A stretch of 64,000 nucleotides of DNA from Acanthopleura granulata (lineage: Eukaryota > Mollusca > Polyplacophora > Chitonida > Chitonidae), in the NCBI GenBank assembly GCA_016165875.1, contig JABBOT010000014.1, positions 11,503,871 to 11,567,870 of the forward strand. The letters run 5' to 3'. The first letter of the stretch is position 1. Every line of letters begins with the position of its first letter. The notes beneath the pieces are model-generated. The model ran no database searches and was not told where the DNA came from. It saw only the letters and a program-made list of their open reading frames with translations. Made by a program: the position numbers and the translations under genes. Positions 1 to 12,450 of this stretch are shown piece by piece.

Positions 1-950
1 ATGACTGATTTTGGAAAACATCTACACTGTAAATCTGAAGAATTTAGAATTTATACACAATCATATTTGCAAAGGTGCATGTAAATGTACAGCCTGTCAC
101 CCACCAGCATGGAGAACTGATCTGCACAATGGACACTGACAATCAATTCCACTACTGTACAGATTCACGTTCGCACAAGGCAGACTACAGCATCATGCAA
201 CACTGTTTGTATCGCAAAATACTTACATGTAAAACTGAACCATCTTGTTGAAGAAGGACTGATTCATATCCATGTATATCTAATATACCCAGACACGAGC
301 ATTTAGCCTCAAAACAGTAAATCCAAGGGCGTCGCTTAAACCAGACAGACCAATTCTGGCTTGATCCATACAGTACATTAAAACAGTACACAGAGAAACA
401 AGGAAGCTGATGTCCTGGCCCACCCAGCTACATGAAGGCTGCCTCCATATTTGTCAGAGATCCAGGCCACCCTGTTCCATGAGGCCTGACCAGAGGCCCG
501 GTGAGATCAGGCAGTGAGAGGCTAGATTCTCCCTAAGCTGTGTATATGACACTGGTCACAGAACCACGATTGCCTGCACTAGATTAATACACCAGCTCTT
601 GTAGGCCAGGCTTAATCCCTAGAGCCGGAGAGCTGGAGATAGAGAACCACTTGTAGGAGGGAGTGAGGGAAGGAGGGATCATGGGTCATTCCACCACCCA
701 CACCATATATCATACACGTACCATGCCGGCGCCAGGGAAAGGACAGAAGGACTAAGGGGGCCTTAATAAAACAGATCCTGCTGATCACCACAGGATTGTG
801 TGGGGGTCTCTGGTATGACAACCACTAGCACCTACAGGCTGCACAATGAACGAGCCACGAAGGTGACTGCACACACACATTAGGCATACATGTAGCACCG
901 CGGCCATACACTGGCCAGGGCTGTAACCAGTTTCCTTCCACTGCCTCAGC

Positions 951-992
<42 letters not shown>

Positions 993-1429
993 AACTCTGG
1001 TTCCAACTGCCTTCCACAGCCTTGGTTTGTGAGTGTACAGGAAGCACACCATGCACAGTTGACAGCTCATTTGTATATATACATGCTTGATTGCCAGCTG
1101 CCTGGTTAACATGTTATTCACACCAATGGTCAAACTTCCCTGTTAGCTCTCTATACAGGCCAGGCCACTGGTCAAACTTCACAGCTCACTCTCTAGCTCT
1201 TTAATTAGACCAGGCTACTGGTCAAACTTCACAGCTCCCTCAGAGAATAACCAGGCCACCATGTCCATACAAAGACATATGTACAGTCAATGCATGGTCA
1301 CTCGGGAACAGCTTCCTCTTCAAGTCATTTGGCAACAATTTTGATACTGTCATTTGTCAGAATATAATTCATATCGTAGTTACTGTAAATATTTCACTCT
1401 CAGCATGGTGTAGTGAGAAATTATCCTAC
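1..1429. other. Non-coding stretch with a CA/TG microsatellite
   Basis: I see no splice-bounded open frame here. The stretch holds a (TG)n run at about 951-991 and scattered TACATGTA-type motifs. The short open frames lack coding character. Confidence 0.5.
951..991. repeat. (TG)n microsatellite
   Basis: This is an almost pure GT dinucleotide run of about 40 bases, preceded by GCGTGC. Confidence 0.9.
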
Positions 1430-2290
1430 GAATGTACTAGTCAGACGTAGCACTGTAAAATAACTGTACATAGTGAAACAATTAAGGTACATGTAGCACT
1501 GAGAAGGGACTGGACTAGTGACACAATGTAGCACGGAGAAAGGACTATTTACTACATGTAGTGAGACAGTGTAGAACTGAGAATGGATTGTTCCACTGAA
1601 ACACCATAGCACTGCGAAAGAACTATGTACCAGTGAGACAATGTCGCACAGAGGATGGACATTATACCAGTGAGACAACGTACCACAGAAAGGACTATAT
1701 ACCAGCGAGAAAACACAGCACAGAGAAAGGACTATGTACCAGCGAGACAACACAGCACAGAGAAAGGACTATGTACCAACAAGACAACACAGCACAGAGA
1801 AAGGACTATGTACCAACGAGATAACATAGCACAGAGAAAGGACTATGTACCAACGAGACAACACAGCACAGAGAAAGGACTATGTACCAACGAGACAACA
1901 CAGCCCAGAGAAAGTACTATGCACCAGCAAGAAAATGTAGCACAGAGAAAGGACTATGTACCAGTGAGACAATGTCGCACAGAGAATGGACACTGTACCA
2001 GTGAGACAACACAGCACAGAGAAAGGACTATGTACCAATGAGAAAACACAGCGCAGAGAAAGGACTATGTACCAACGAGACAACACAGCACAGAGAAAGG
2101 ACTACGTACCATCGAGACAATGTAGCACAGAGAAAGGACTATGCACTAGTGAAACAATGTAGCTTTAAGAAAGTACTAGTGACATAATATAGCACTGATG
2201 AGGACTAAGTACATGTACGAGTGAGACAACCTAGCTCTCAGAAAGGACTATGTACATGTACTAGTGAGACAACATAGCACTGACAAAGGC
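1430..2290. repeat. 37-bp minisatellite array
   Basis: The unit carries the core ACTATGTACCA, then GAGACAACA, then GCACAGAGAAAGG. The spacing between successive ATGTACCA motifs is 37 bp (for example 1771 and 1808). The middle (about 1640-2110) is nearly homogeneous and both flanks are increasingly diverged, with roughly 20 or more units in all. All three forward frames stay open in places because 37 is not a multiple of 3, so the open frames here are repeat artefacts. Confidence 0.88.
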
Positions 2291-2967
2291 CTGTGCACTG
2301 GTGAGAAAACATGCATGTAGCACTGTAAAATGACGATAAGCATGTACATGTACACTGCAGCACCGAGCCCGTGGTGTGAGCATAGAGCCCGAGGTATGAG
2401 CACCATGTACACATGAAGGGTGGTCAGCAGTTTGCTTTCTGTTCCCATACATGAGCTAAGGCCCAAGCCCCAGTGACTGCTTCACCTCGCAATCCCCTGA
2501 CAAATCACTCTGATGCTCAGACCAGTGGCTAATCAATGCTTCCCCAGGCAGGTATGGTCAGCTCAGACTAAGCAGTGGTCAAGCCTGGCTACACCACACA
2601 GATTAAGCTTTTACAGTTCCTGAAAGCCTAACTGTCAGTAGCCAATATGACTGGACACATTGGCTGGCTTCAAAAACACAGCCACGGATTCAAGGATATT
2701 GGACACATTTCTGTGTGAAAGCTGATCACTACACATGGAATGTGCTAGACAGTGCTGATTTTTGTATTATTTCATAGCTGTTTAACACTGTACTTCATAA
2801 CGTTACATATATTAGATGACAATCTGTTTTCTTGGTGAAAGGAACAGAGGCCTTACGCAAATCAGTGATAATTATGACACCATACTGTTGGAAGGTAGAT
2901 GGTCAATATACATGTACCACGCAGACACCAAAGTACTGTCAGCTCCTTCCTGTCAACAAAGTCCATG

Positions 2968-3078
2968 AACAGTAAGAGTGGGGCAATGCACAAAATCTCT
3001 ACCCACAGTCGGGCTTGAACCAGCACCTTGTGAGTCGACTCTTCGCATCAAGACGAACATCTTATCCATTAGGCCACC
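2968..3078 (-). mobile_element. tRNA-Arg-like SINE head fragment
   Basis: Read on the minus strand, the segment has a tRNA-type A box region (GTGGCCTAATGGATAAG) and, about 45 nt later, a B box (GGTTCAAGCCC). These are the two internal RNA polymerase III promoter elements. The anticodon arm is distorted and no matching acceptor stem follows, so it reads as a tRNA-derived retroposon head and not a functional tRNA. Confidence 0.5.
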
Positions 3079-3481
3079 ACCTGCTTCCTACATATACATG
3101 TATTTATTGGCAATTATATACCAGATGTCACATTATCATTATGAGGTTATAATTGCCATTCTTTGCACACAAAAATATCCATTCATGCTACTTTTCATAA
3201 ACGATATAATATCTAGTCACAATTACACTGTACCAAACGTATCACTGGCCAGGGGTAATAAAATCGCGAGATAAAAATAAAACAGCGTGAGAAAACTATT
3301 CCTTCCTTCAGATATCCTGAAGTCTGATTCAATTATACTGGTTCACAGTGAGGTGGCCTGTATTTTAAGGGCTGGAGACACATATCAAGGTCCTATCTAT
3401 GTGCTCATTCAAGCGTGTCCCTTTGGAGAGCTCAGTGACACGGAGCTGGGATTTATTTGTCCTGAAACACATTACAAGTGA

Positions 3482-4204
3482 CACCACAAAGACAGGGTTA
3501 ACAAAAGCCCGAGGAATTAAAATATTCTCTCTTTAAAAATGATGTGAATTAAGGGACGCCTTAGAGTGATTCTATGAGATACACTCTATCTCATGATACA
3601 CACAGTATTAAGTGTATGGTTTCTGATGGGAAAACTTGCACCACAACACAACAAATAACATTTATAAGCCCGCTGCTATATGGAAGTATGTAGGTGCAGG
3701 TACAGTTCAAAAATCTGCTGATGTCAGAAAATATTAATCAGGTCCACCTATCCTGGATAAGTAATTTTGTTGAGTTAGTGGTGAAAACACAAATTACCTG
3801 TCATGGCAATGGTCGCATGCCAGGATACAATTAACATCTATGAACAAATTACCAGAAAACCAGCTACATGTAGAGGTGCACCAAAACCCTGAAATGTTTG
3901 CAGCATGATGGATTAAGGAGAGCTGAACAAAAATGTGTTTTGTTTACTTTATGAAATCACAACTACGTTACTCATGGGCCTAGTCACACACTGTGGTTTA
4001 CAGTTATTCCCATAACCACAAACACACCAAACAAACAACAAATGTGTGACAGTTACAAGGTTACATGGGTTCGGGAATGTTATAACAAGCTGTCACAGGG
4101 CACATATACATTACAACAGACTATCACAGACCACATGGAGTTAAATCACCTAAAACTTTGTCTGCAACTAAGCTGTTCATTTTTCCTGACTATGGAAGTG
4201 ATAT
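3482..4204. other. No recognisable feature
   Basis: AT-rich sequence without splice-bounded open frames or tandem structure. Confidence 0.4.
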
Positions 4205-4285
4205 TGATTTCAGAAAGGTGGTTTGAAGGTGTTGGGAAGGTAGGATGACATCCTGTTGGAACAATGGAAGTTTCAGCACTAAATG
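4205..4285 (-). repeat. Dispersed repeat family A, partial copy
   Basis: It contains the order GGTTTGAAGGTGTTGGGAAG, GATGACATCCTGTTGGAA and AAGTTTCAGCACTAAA. This is the reverse complement of the ~200-bp family A copies near 6.1, 14.8, 15.95 and 54.7 kb. Confidence 0.5.
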
Positions 4286-4729
4286 TAATACGTAAAGGAC
4301 ACAGTTTTTCCTCTGAAGGGGCACATTTGTGGAAAGATCATTAGGTGATGTAGAGTAATATGGCCAGATGACAAAACTTCCCTAATATTTTGTTAAGTTG
4401 TATCAAACAAGTTATATATTTACAGGTGACTGTACATGTATATTGAGGTTAAACATATCATGTTCTACATGTATGTTACAACTGCGCTCTACGACAAGAA
4501 GAACTGATATGTTTTAACAATAAACATTTGAATTTTGTTTATCAGCAAACTTCAGAATACTTCAGTCCACTATACTTCACAAACTTCCATGTCGTTTTCA
4601 GTTTATTAATAATGCTTATAAAGTGCAATATAAATCGAAAAATCTTAAAACATCTTGTATATTTATGTGACTCGTACTGTTATATAATGCAACCTTCAAG
4701 CAATTTACCCTGATAAAACTTGTCTATCA

Positions 4730-4845
4730 CAAGTGTTTAGACTAACCATAGCCTTTGACCGAGACTGACAAACCTCCTGACTTAACGCCTCAGAAAAACA
4801 AGCAAAAGCTGGATTTGAACCTTTTCCCTCATTACTTATCATGGG
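4730..4845 (-). mobile_element. SINE family 2 fragment (tRNA-derived)
   Basis: On the minus strand a perfect B box (GGTTCAAATCC) leads into AGCTTTTGCT, then GTTAAGTCAGGAGG and TTTGTCAG. The same order of blocks appears in the copies at 20.9 kb (minus) and 38.95 kb (plus). The A-box side is decayed and no tail or target duplication could be placed. Confidence 0.5.
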
Positions 4846-5049
4846 TCCAGTTGATGTCTACTGGACCAATATATATATCTACGTCTTCACCAGTCTTCCC
4901 AGAGTACAAGCACATGGACAGGTAAAGTGTATACCTATTAGGCTTATTCACAGCCAGGTAAAAGGGTCCTGTCCTCACACATGTGGGGGAGCTACATGTA
5001 CAAAAGGACCCCTGCCTGCTTAACTAAAATGAATTCTACTGCGTGTATT

Positions 5050-6029
5050 ACTGACATTTGTACACGTACATGTCTGTGTACATTCATATCACACATGTAT
5101 GGTAAATTCACTCGTGACAGCGAACAAAAGCTTTGAATTTCTCAGCATCATATCTTTCCTAACCCATTTCACCATTAAAATAAGCTTTTATTTTACTTAT
5201 ACATACATGTACACTCATAAAATAATGTAACAAATAAATACGCAACAAAATCCAAAACCCACCGGTATGATGTCAGTGGAGACACCTTTTCAAAGAAGAC
5301 ACTGAATTAAATTAGAGGTACATGTTTAAATTTAGTGGCACAGGCTGAAATGATACTGAAATTTCACTGCTTTAGTCACAAGGTAAACTGAAACTTCTTC
5401 AACCTTCTTCAAGAGATCTCTGCCATGTAAATAAGAGGCTGACTTTTTAGGAGTCACAAACTCTTCAATTTCTCAAAATTTCTTAAATTTAACTTAAATT
5501 TATGGGAGAAATCCTAATCTACGGCACATATCCCAAGCAGCTAAATCTAAACCTGGGTATCAAATATATCACTGGCTCCCGCGTTAAAACTTAATACAAC
5601 TGTACATTTATACCCCTGCAAATACCTCATCGAAAAGCACCTGCAGCACTGGCAAACGAGAACAGTGTCAGTTATAACTACACACTGCACATGTCAAACA
5701 TTCTGTACGTATAAAATATCTCATAAAATTGAACAAAAACTCTATGACCTACTTATGACATGAGTGCGGCTGAGGTCAGATCTACCCGCTGTTAAATCCA
5801 CAGGCGTGCAATTGTAAAAACAGGAAATTTATAGAGGAAAACATATGTATCAGTCTGTATACATTAGAGAAACAGCTTTGGAAAACATACAGTAACCTGC
5901 ACTTAGGTCTTTTCTTAGTAAACCAGGACAAGCAAACAGATGGTGCACCCATATATACAGCATCTAACAAATCACACTGATAAAACAAACATCCTGTAAA
6001 TGGCCTAAAAATTTGTCCAAAAAAGTGCA
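5050..6029. other. No recognisable feature
   Basis: AT-rich single-copy-looking sequence with no supported exon, tandem array or SINE motif. Confidence 0.4.
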
Positions 6030-6225
6030 GCCTTAGAGGTAAATATATGCCATAAGATATTAAGTTTGGTGCTAAAACTTACTTTTTTCCAGTGGGATAT
6101 CATACACTACCTTCCTTGCAAACCCTTAAGCACCTTCCTGCGATCAACAGAATTCTCAGTATCAGAAAAACTGAGCAACTTTGTCATGGACGAACTTTCA
6201 GGTCATTTAGGGTAAATGTACATAC
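6030..6225 (+). repeat. Dispersed repeat family A
   Basis: The copy runs from GGTGCTAAAACTTAC through TATCATACACTACCTTCC, AGCACCTTCCTGCGATCAAC and CTGAGCAACTTTGTCATGG to TCAGGTCATTTAGGGTA. These blocks recur in the same order at 14.8, 15.95 and 54.7 kb and inverted at 13.6 kb. There is no tRNA-like head or A-rich tail, so it is not one of the SINEs. It may be a small non-autonomous DNA transposon, but termini were not established. Confidence 0.6.
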
Positions 6226-6619
6226 ATGGATATACACCTTTAGATCATTTCCAATGAATCTTACCAGTCATCAGTGACACAGCACTTAATGTTCAAGGAA
6301 GTTGGTTTTCAATAATGAACGGTATTTTAGCAATTTTAACATGGACTAATTAACATCATGGCAGGCTTTGCGGACTTGGCGTTGATGTACGTGCATTCGA
6401 ATGAAAATTTACATAAAAACTACATGTCGCTGTACTGCCAAGATCAGCATATTAGAACAACTCTATGCACAAAATAAGCCTGGATTATCCATCAGGGGTG
6501 ACAAAAGTCAACTAACCAATAACATTAAAGAGAGATATGATGGTTTACATGTGCACATACAATGTTTGGTTTTCATTCACATTTCTTCTATTCACAGGCT
6601 GAAAATCTCTCAGTGAGCA

Positions 6620-8689
6620 TCAATGATCATTTTGATAAATTTGAGTCTGATGTTTGGAATCGGAACTTTTAATATTTGATACTACACTTAAAAAAATCCA
6701 TTTTGCAGATGTTGTTACAACACTAACATGACTGATTGATATTTAATGCCATGTTGACAACTTTTTTACTTCCCTGTAAATGAGGGCTGTTAGGTTTATG
6801 GATGGAGGGAACAAGCGCGCCAAGAGTATATGACACATTACCACAGAAAACATACCAGTGAATCTTAGAACCACAGCAGATTATATCCGAGACAGAAAAG
6901 TGACTGAAATCACCACTGAAATGGAATCAGACCTTACCTCTTCATGCTTAGTATTTGAGACAACACGTTGTCACACAGCGGGTGACTCCTGATAGCACTG
7001 ACAATACAGTGACAGCTTACATGTAGTCCTGCACACTTACTCCTACCCTGTCAGCGATCAGACAAGCTAACGTAGAGCTCTGCAACTCACCAGATCCAAC
7101 TGGTCCCAGCTTAACAAGGGAGACAACTGTGACTGAACCAGATATCCTGTCTGGCTGGCCAAATGTGATCAGTCACTAAATATAGCTTTCACAGCTGATA
7201 ATGGATGATGATGCCAGCATGATGTGCTCTGACAAAGAAGCTGGTGCATCCAAGTACACAACACATGACATGTACATCCATCAAATGTAGACAAAGAAAC
7301 AGGATAATAGTAAATGGGATGCTCAAAGGAAATACACGTGGTTTCAATGTATAATGCACTGAATCTAATATAAATTCATTATTTTCTTGCCAGACTTTTA
7401 CCCGCATTATCTCTCAAAGTAACAATGTGCTACCATGTAAGGCCATCCTTAACAAATTGGTTGTTACCGGTAACAACCTGTAGGAAAATACCTGAAAAAG
7501 AATTTCCACCCAAAGTCCAATAAAAACATCAGAGCAGGTCCCTTTTCTTGGAGGGTGGGTGCGGTGACCCACAACAAACATATTTTTAATGATGGCTTAA
7601 GGGACGTGTAACAAGCACATCTTCACAGGCTGGCAATATAGACCCATGTGATCTGTTTGCCACGAATTTCTCCAGTTTAGACAACTACAGACAGTTCTGG
7701 TTAGCATTATGCAAATTAACTTTCACTTCTAGTAATGCTCTTATGCAACTCTGCAATGGGTATGCAACTCTTAAATTCCTCAAATACAAAACCGACAGTT
7801 TTGTTCACCCCGGATGCCATAATCAGTTAGATGCAGAGCACATACATGCATATAAGTCTTCATGTTAAGTGTATTTAGTACACAGGGCTTTCTTTTTGTC
7901 ATTTTTTTATCCCAGAATCTAAATGGATTGCGGTAAATTTGACAGAATCCACCAGAATATTGTCCAAATTTAGCATCACACAAATTTGATCCAAGTAAAG
8001 ATTTGAAAGCATATAAAATCAAACAGATTTTGGAGATTTCATGTTCATAACTTCAATGATCTGAAACTGTGCATTTTACTTTATTATAATAAAACAATGA
8101 GTTTGCATTTGACCCTTTTTTTTTTTGTACAGGAATCAAAGTAGATTCCTGCAGATTTTGCTTCAGGGGGTCATGATGAGAATCCCATTAATGGATTCCC
8201 GACGAAAGCAAAGCCCTAGTACACTTGATGAGGACAGACAATTATACATCCATAGTGTCTGCATGTATAACTTGACCTACACTTACATATCTTGACCTCA
8301 CATTACAGGGAAGAGCTCCAGCGAGACACAAAAACAAGCTAACGCTTCCGCTAAGTAAGAGATGCTGTAAGTGATCACTTATATACACACTCAATGCTTA
8401 ACACACTCTGGCATGTATGTTAATATGCAGTCATGTTTCAGTATACACTGACAAACACTTAGCCAGAGATACAACTACACACATACATGTAGTTTTATTT
8501 CATTTGAATTTGTGTATGTATCATACATTATCCACACATGAACTTGTATACATGTACATTTCACCAAATACATGTACATTAAATTCATACAGAACGTATT
8601 TCAACAGTGTATAGCTAGCACTCCCAGCTTACAACACAAAAATACTATTCTAAACCCAAACTTCCCTACACAATCACAAATACCTCGCC
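6620..8689. other. No recognisable feature
   Basis: AT-rich non-coding sequence. Open frames here are short, lack splice signals and show no motif I recognise. Confidence 0.4.
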
Positions 8690-9210
8690 TTACTTCGCAA
8701 GGGGTGTGCTGAAAACCAAATTTGTGTCATAATTTAGACTTACATGTACATATCTGTCCCTCTGCCTGTCTCTCCTTCTGCTGGGTGTCTGTTGCCCAGC
8801 CCCGTCCTGTGGGTGAGAACCAGAGAGCCTGCCACCCACAGGCAGAGGGTGACACTTCTCAGGGGGCTGATACTCTATCCAAAAACTTCTCAGACTTAAC
8901 GAGCGCCTCTGGGACTCCATGCCTATTTAAATTGCTTAGTGGGACTGGTTGTTGAATCACTGGAGACTCACTGGTTTCTGAAGGGCTAGATATACAGTTC
9001 TGCAACTGTGAGGTTTCTGTTGCCCTTTCTTTCTTAACTTTTCAGCTGTTCACGGCCAACTTTCTATGCACAGCTAGTCGGAGGTTGTGTGATAGGGAAT
9101 CTGAGGACAGAATCCCGGTGTCATGCTGGGGGGCTATACTCCAACCCCTGGCCCATGGGCAGGAGTCAAACAGGGGTCAGTCCACATCTTCATTGTATTT
9201 CCTGGAAATT
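8690..9210 (-). pseudogene. Possible decayed or mis-assembled coding segment
   Basis: This block is richer in G+C than its surroundings. On the minus strand, from about 9210 to 8735, three open segments follow each other, broken by a TGA (near 9050) and by a frame change at a run of five C (near 8875). With the frame change ignored, the reading continues through polar, Ser/Thr/Gln-rich text (SQLQN, ETSESPVIQQ, EALVKSEKFLDRVSAP, EKCHPLPVGG) to an RRRDRQRDRY stretch that meets a donor-like GTAAGT near 8743. No domain is recognised. It could be a disordered exon with a base error, a pseudogene, or chance. Confidence 0.22.
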
Positions 9211-9595
9211 CCTGTCCCTGGTAATCCTATGGTCAGATCTCTGGAGTAAGCTATTCCAGTTTTCTGGCCTAAACTTCTACCAGATGTGGTAACTCCAGAT
9301 TCAGGCCATTCACACGCCACTGAGCCATGAAGTCAGTCTATAGGGATAGGGGTTTTCTATTTCCATTTCTTTCTTTCCCCACTACAATTGACTCTCGTCT
9401 AAACTAAACCTGTAGTAAATACAGGTAAACATGAACATGTCCATGTGGCATCTATTTCAACCAACAGTCAAGAGAAGAGTAAAGATGCTCACTGTTATGT
9501 TCACATCTGGAATGAAACAAATGAACTACCAAACCTGTGAATTCCATGCACCTATACAGCACTCGCCATAACATGGATAAAATACAGTACTGCCC

Positions 9596-9946
9596 ATGTG
9601 GTGTTAAGCCACAATCATTCATTCCATATGCAATAAAGGATGTGGTGTTAAGCCATAATCATTCATTCCATATGCAATAAAGGATGTGGTGTTAAGCCAC
9701 AATCATTCATTCCATATGCAATAAAGGATGTGGTGTTAAGCCACAATCATTCATTCCATATGCAATAAAGGATGTGGTGTTAAGCCACAATCATTCATTC
9801 CATATGCAATAAAGGATGTGGTGTTAAGCCACAATCATTCATTCCCTATGCAATAAAGGATGTGGTGTTAAGCCACAATCATTCATTCCATATGCAATAA
9901 AGGATGTGGTGTTAAGCCATAATCATTCATTCCATATGCAATAAAG
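9596..9946 (+). repeat. 44-bp minisatellite, about 8 copies
   Basis: The unit begins GATGTGGTGTTAAGCCACAA and continues through TCATTCATTCC to TGCAATAAAG. The period is exactly 44 bp (for example GTGTTAAGCC at 9601 and 9645) and the copies differ at only one or two bases. Each unit carries one AATAAA on the plus strand. The TTAAGCCATAATCATTCATTC core resembles sequence next to the retroposon-like segment at 45.1 kb and at 51.73 kb (both inverted). Confidence 0.92.
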
Positions 9947-12325
9947 AAGAGTTTGATCTTCTCCACTTTTTTCAACTAAATGAAACTTTTTCTCTTTAAC
10001 ACCATATGTAGCTTTTTAACTTTTTTTGAGTGACTAGTTAAAAAAAAATGAATTTCTCCCCTTCTTCTAAACCACTGCACAGGAACATTAAGTCACTCAC
10101 ATTATAAAGTTTCGTCAAGCAATTTAAAGCAATTAATCACCTGTCTCTATGTCAAAGTATGCCAGGGAAGTACTGAGGAAGAAACATGTGCCATCCTATA
10201 ATATATTCCACATATCGTCATCCTGTAGTACAATGAAAACCACTGATTACACAGTATGTAACAGAAGCATCAAGCTTTCTCTTAAAACAGAAATAAAATT
10301 TTTATATAAGTAATCTCCCTTTCTCAAGCAATCTTCACATAATGTTCACATGGCCACATTAAGCCCTAATTAATCCTTTCATCCAAATGCCTTCAAGTAA
10401 GATAATGATGAGGACAATGGCATGATATCATCAGAATTGTGTACTCAATTAAAAGGCAATCCATTAACAGCTCAATGAAAGGAGACATCAGAACAGAATC
10501 CACTGCAAATAAAAAAACCTAATTCCCGTAATTAGGCTCATAATAAGATTGTTCCCATGAAGTACGTCTACTTTCCTGTGCACTATTGTGGCCTGGGCTG
10601 TCCTGGCTGTGCAATCACTTCACTACGTTCACTGCACCAGAACAGCAGAATACATACGTCACTGTATATCCAAATACAACCTGACTTCTCCTACCAGGGG
10701 TTTTTGTAGCCAATTTCTTTATGGAGACTCAATTTGAAGGAATCAGAAAACTCAATACTTTTCATCACCAATGTATGTAAAATGTATCAAAAACTCAACA
10801 ACTCAATACAAAATTTGTCTAAAACTCAAGTTTCTGGTATTTCTCGTTGTCGTTACCACTACGAAAAAGTGGCTAGAGAAACCCCAGCCTACCTACAGAA
10901 GTTCCAGGTGAATTCCCATTTTTTTCATTATCATCTTACACACAGAAATCGGCCAGAAAGGAGACGATTTGGATAGACCAGGACCAGGTATAAAACCACA
11001 CCAGCTCAAGCTAGTGTTTTTACAAGTGCAGGTAAACCTTGTCAAGTCCTGTCTACGTACAGTATCCTTACTACAAGCACGGGTACTTCCTTTAACAAAC
11101 CACTGCCAGTATCAGAGCATACTTCAATGGAAATCCTGGGCTCGTCGTATTTAATGTAGACAACACAGTGTGTAACCGCTTGTTATATAGCATTATATCA
11201 GGAAAGCACAGACCAATCAAAACTCCACCCACCCACCTGTCAAATGACCTGTACCACATTCTGTGCATTAATTCACCGACACAAGTCCTAATTCTGGAAA
11301 TAAAGGAAACGCAAGAGAGCACAGTAAAACCTTGATCCTGAAATCAGACACCTTGTACTCTGTACTCTGTCATAAATCTGGAACTTTAACACCTAACCTC
11401 ATTCTCGACTCCACCCTACATGCTCATGTGGCCGCTTCCTGAACAGACCCAATACCAGTTATCAAATCTCTGTTATCACAGGTCCCCAATGCTACAGCAC
11501 TGTGAAATTAAAGACATGTACACATGCTACCTTGTAATGCTCTAAGTACAAATACAGATTTATTTTTACGGTGAAATATAACCCTTCTACTCAGATTTCT
11601 GCAACACCTTTGTCTGATGCCTCTCTTGCTTATGTACATGTACACTGTAAAAGTCAATGGCTGTGAATGGATTTGATGTGAAAATAACAAATTCACCAAT
11701 ATTTTTTCACGCGCATGTATTCATGTATGTTTTCGCTTATGCTGTATAAGTTACTTGACATGTTTTTCAACTTCTCAGATTGTCCACAATTTATACATAC
11801 TTTTCTATTATGACAATTACATGCATACAGGTTGATATTAGAAGATGTGCAAGATACAATGTACTTTGACCTCTGTTATAAATTGTCAGATGTATATGCC
11901 ATTTTAATAATGTATTTCACTGTAGATGCCTTCAATAACTTTTAATTACTATGAAGTGTCAAGCAAACATTTGAAGGAAGATAAAAAAGACTTGTACATG
12001 TATTTCAGAATGAAACTGTCGATCAATTCTGCTCTAGTTTTGATCGTGATCTAGATGCAACAACAACTTCAGCAACAACAACATCCTTAAATCCCACGAA
12101 ACTGGCCACAAACCAGTGTTTGATTTCACACATTTTACGATGTGCATTCATTCTTCAAAAATTTGTTCAAACCCTAGAAATTTTGTACAAGTCTATACAG
12201 TTGTATAGTCTTGCCACAAACACAGCTGATTCCACATGTACAGAGCAGATGAAAACACAACTATCATGTATTCTATTCACAAGTTAATAGAACAAGAAAT
12301 GGATAAAATATGCAGTCTCATAAAT
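9947..12325. other. No supported gene
   Basis: Long AT-rich stretch. A few spots have splice-like borders (for example near 10.9 kb), but none gives a recognisable protein. Confidence 0.4.
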
Positions 12326-12450
12326 GCATCTACAACACCTATACGAAAAGAATCTACAACACCTGTACCAAATGCAGAGACTACAACACGTGTACCAAAA
12401 GAATCTACAACACTTGTACCAAATGCAGAGACTACAACACCTGTACCAAA
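12326..12450 (+). repeat. Short 51-bp (27+24) tandem repeat
   Basis: Two and a half copies of a 51-bp unit are built from two related halves (AATCTACAACACCTGTACCA-type and GAGACTACAACACGTGTACC-type). In the frame starting at 12236 it reads as Thr/Pro-rich text (STTPVPNAETTT), like a mucin repeat. The frame has no signal peptide or splice support, so I treat it as a repeat only. Confidence 0.7.

Noticed and set aside
1655..2041. 128-codon plus-strand repetitive ORF
   Set aside because: It is a by-product of the 37-bp minisatellite. The same text appears in shifted frames because the period is not a multiple of three.
2968..3078. Functional tRNA-Arg gene
   Set aside because: The A and B boxes are present, but the anticodon arm and acceptor stem do not fold as a tRNA; a SINE head fits better.
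10734..11154. Possible small exons near 10.9-11.0 kb (CAG-bounded pieces, LDRPGPG)
   Set aside because: Splice-like borders exist, but the pieces do not join into a consistent frame or known protein.
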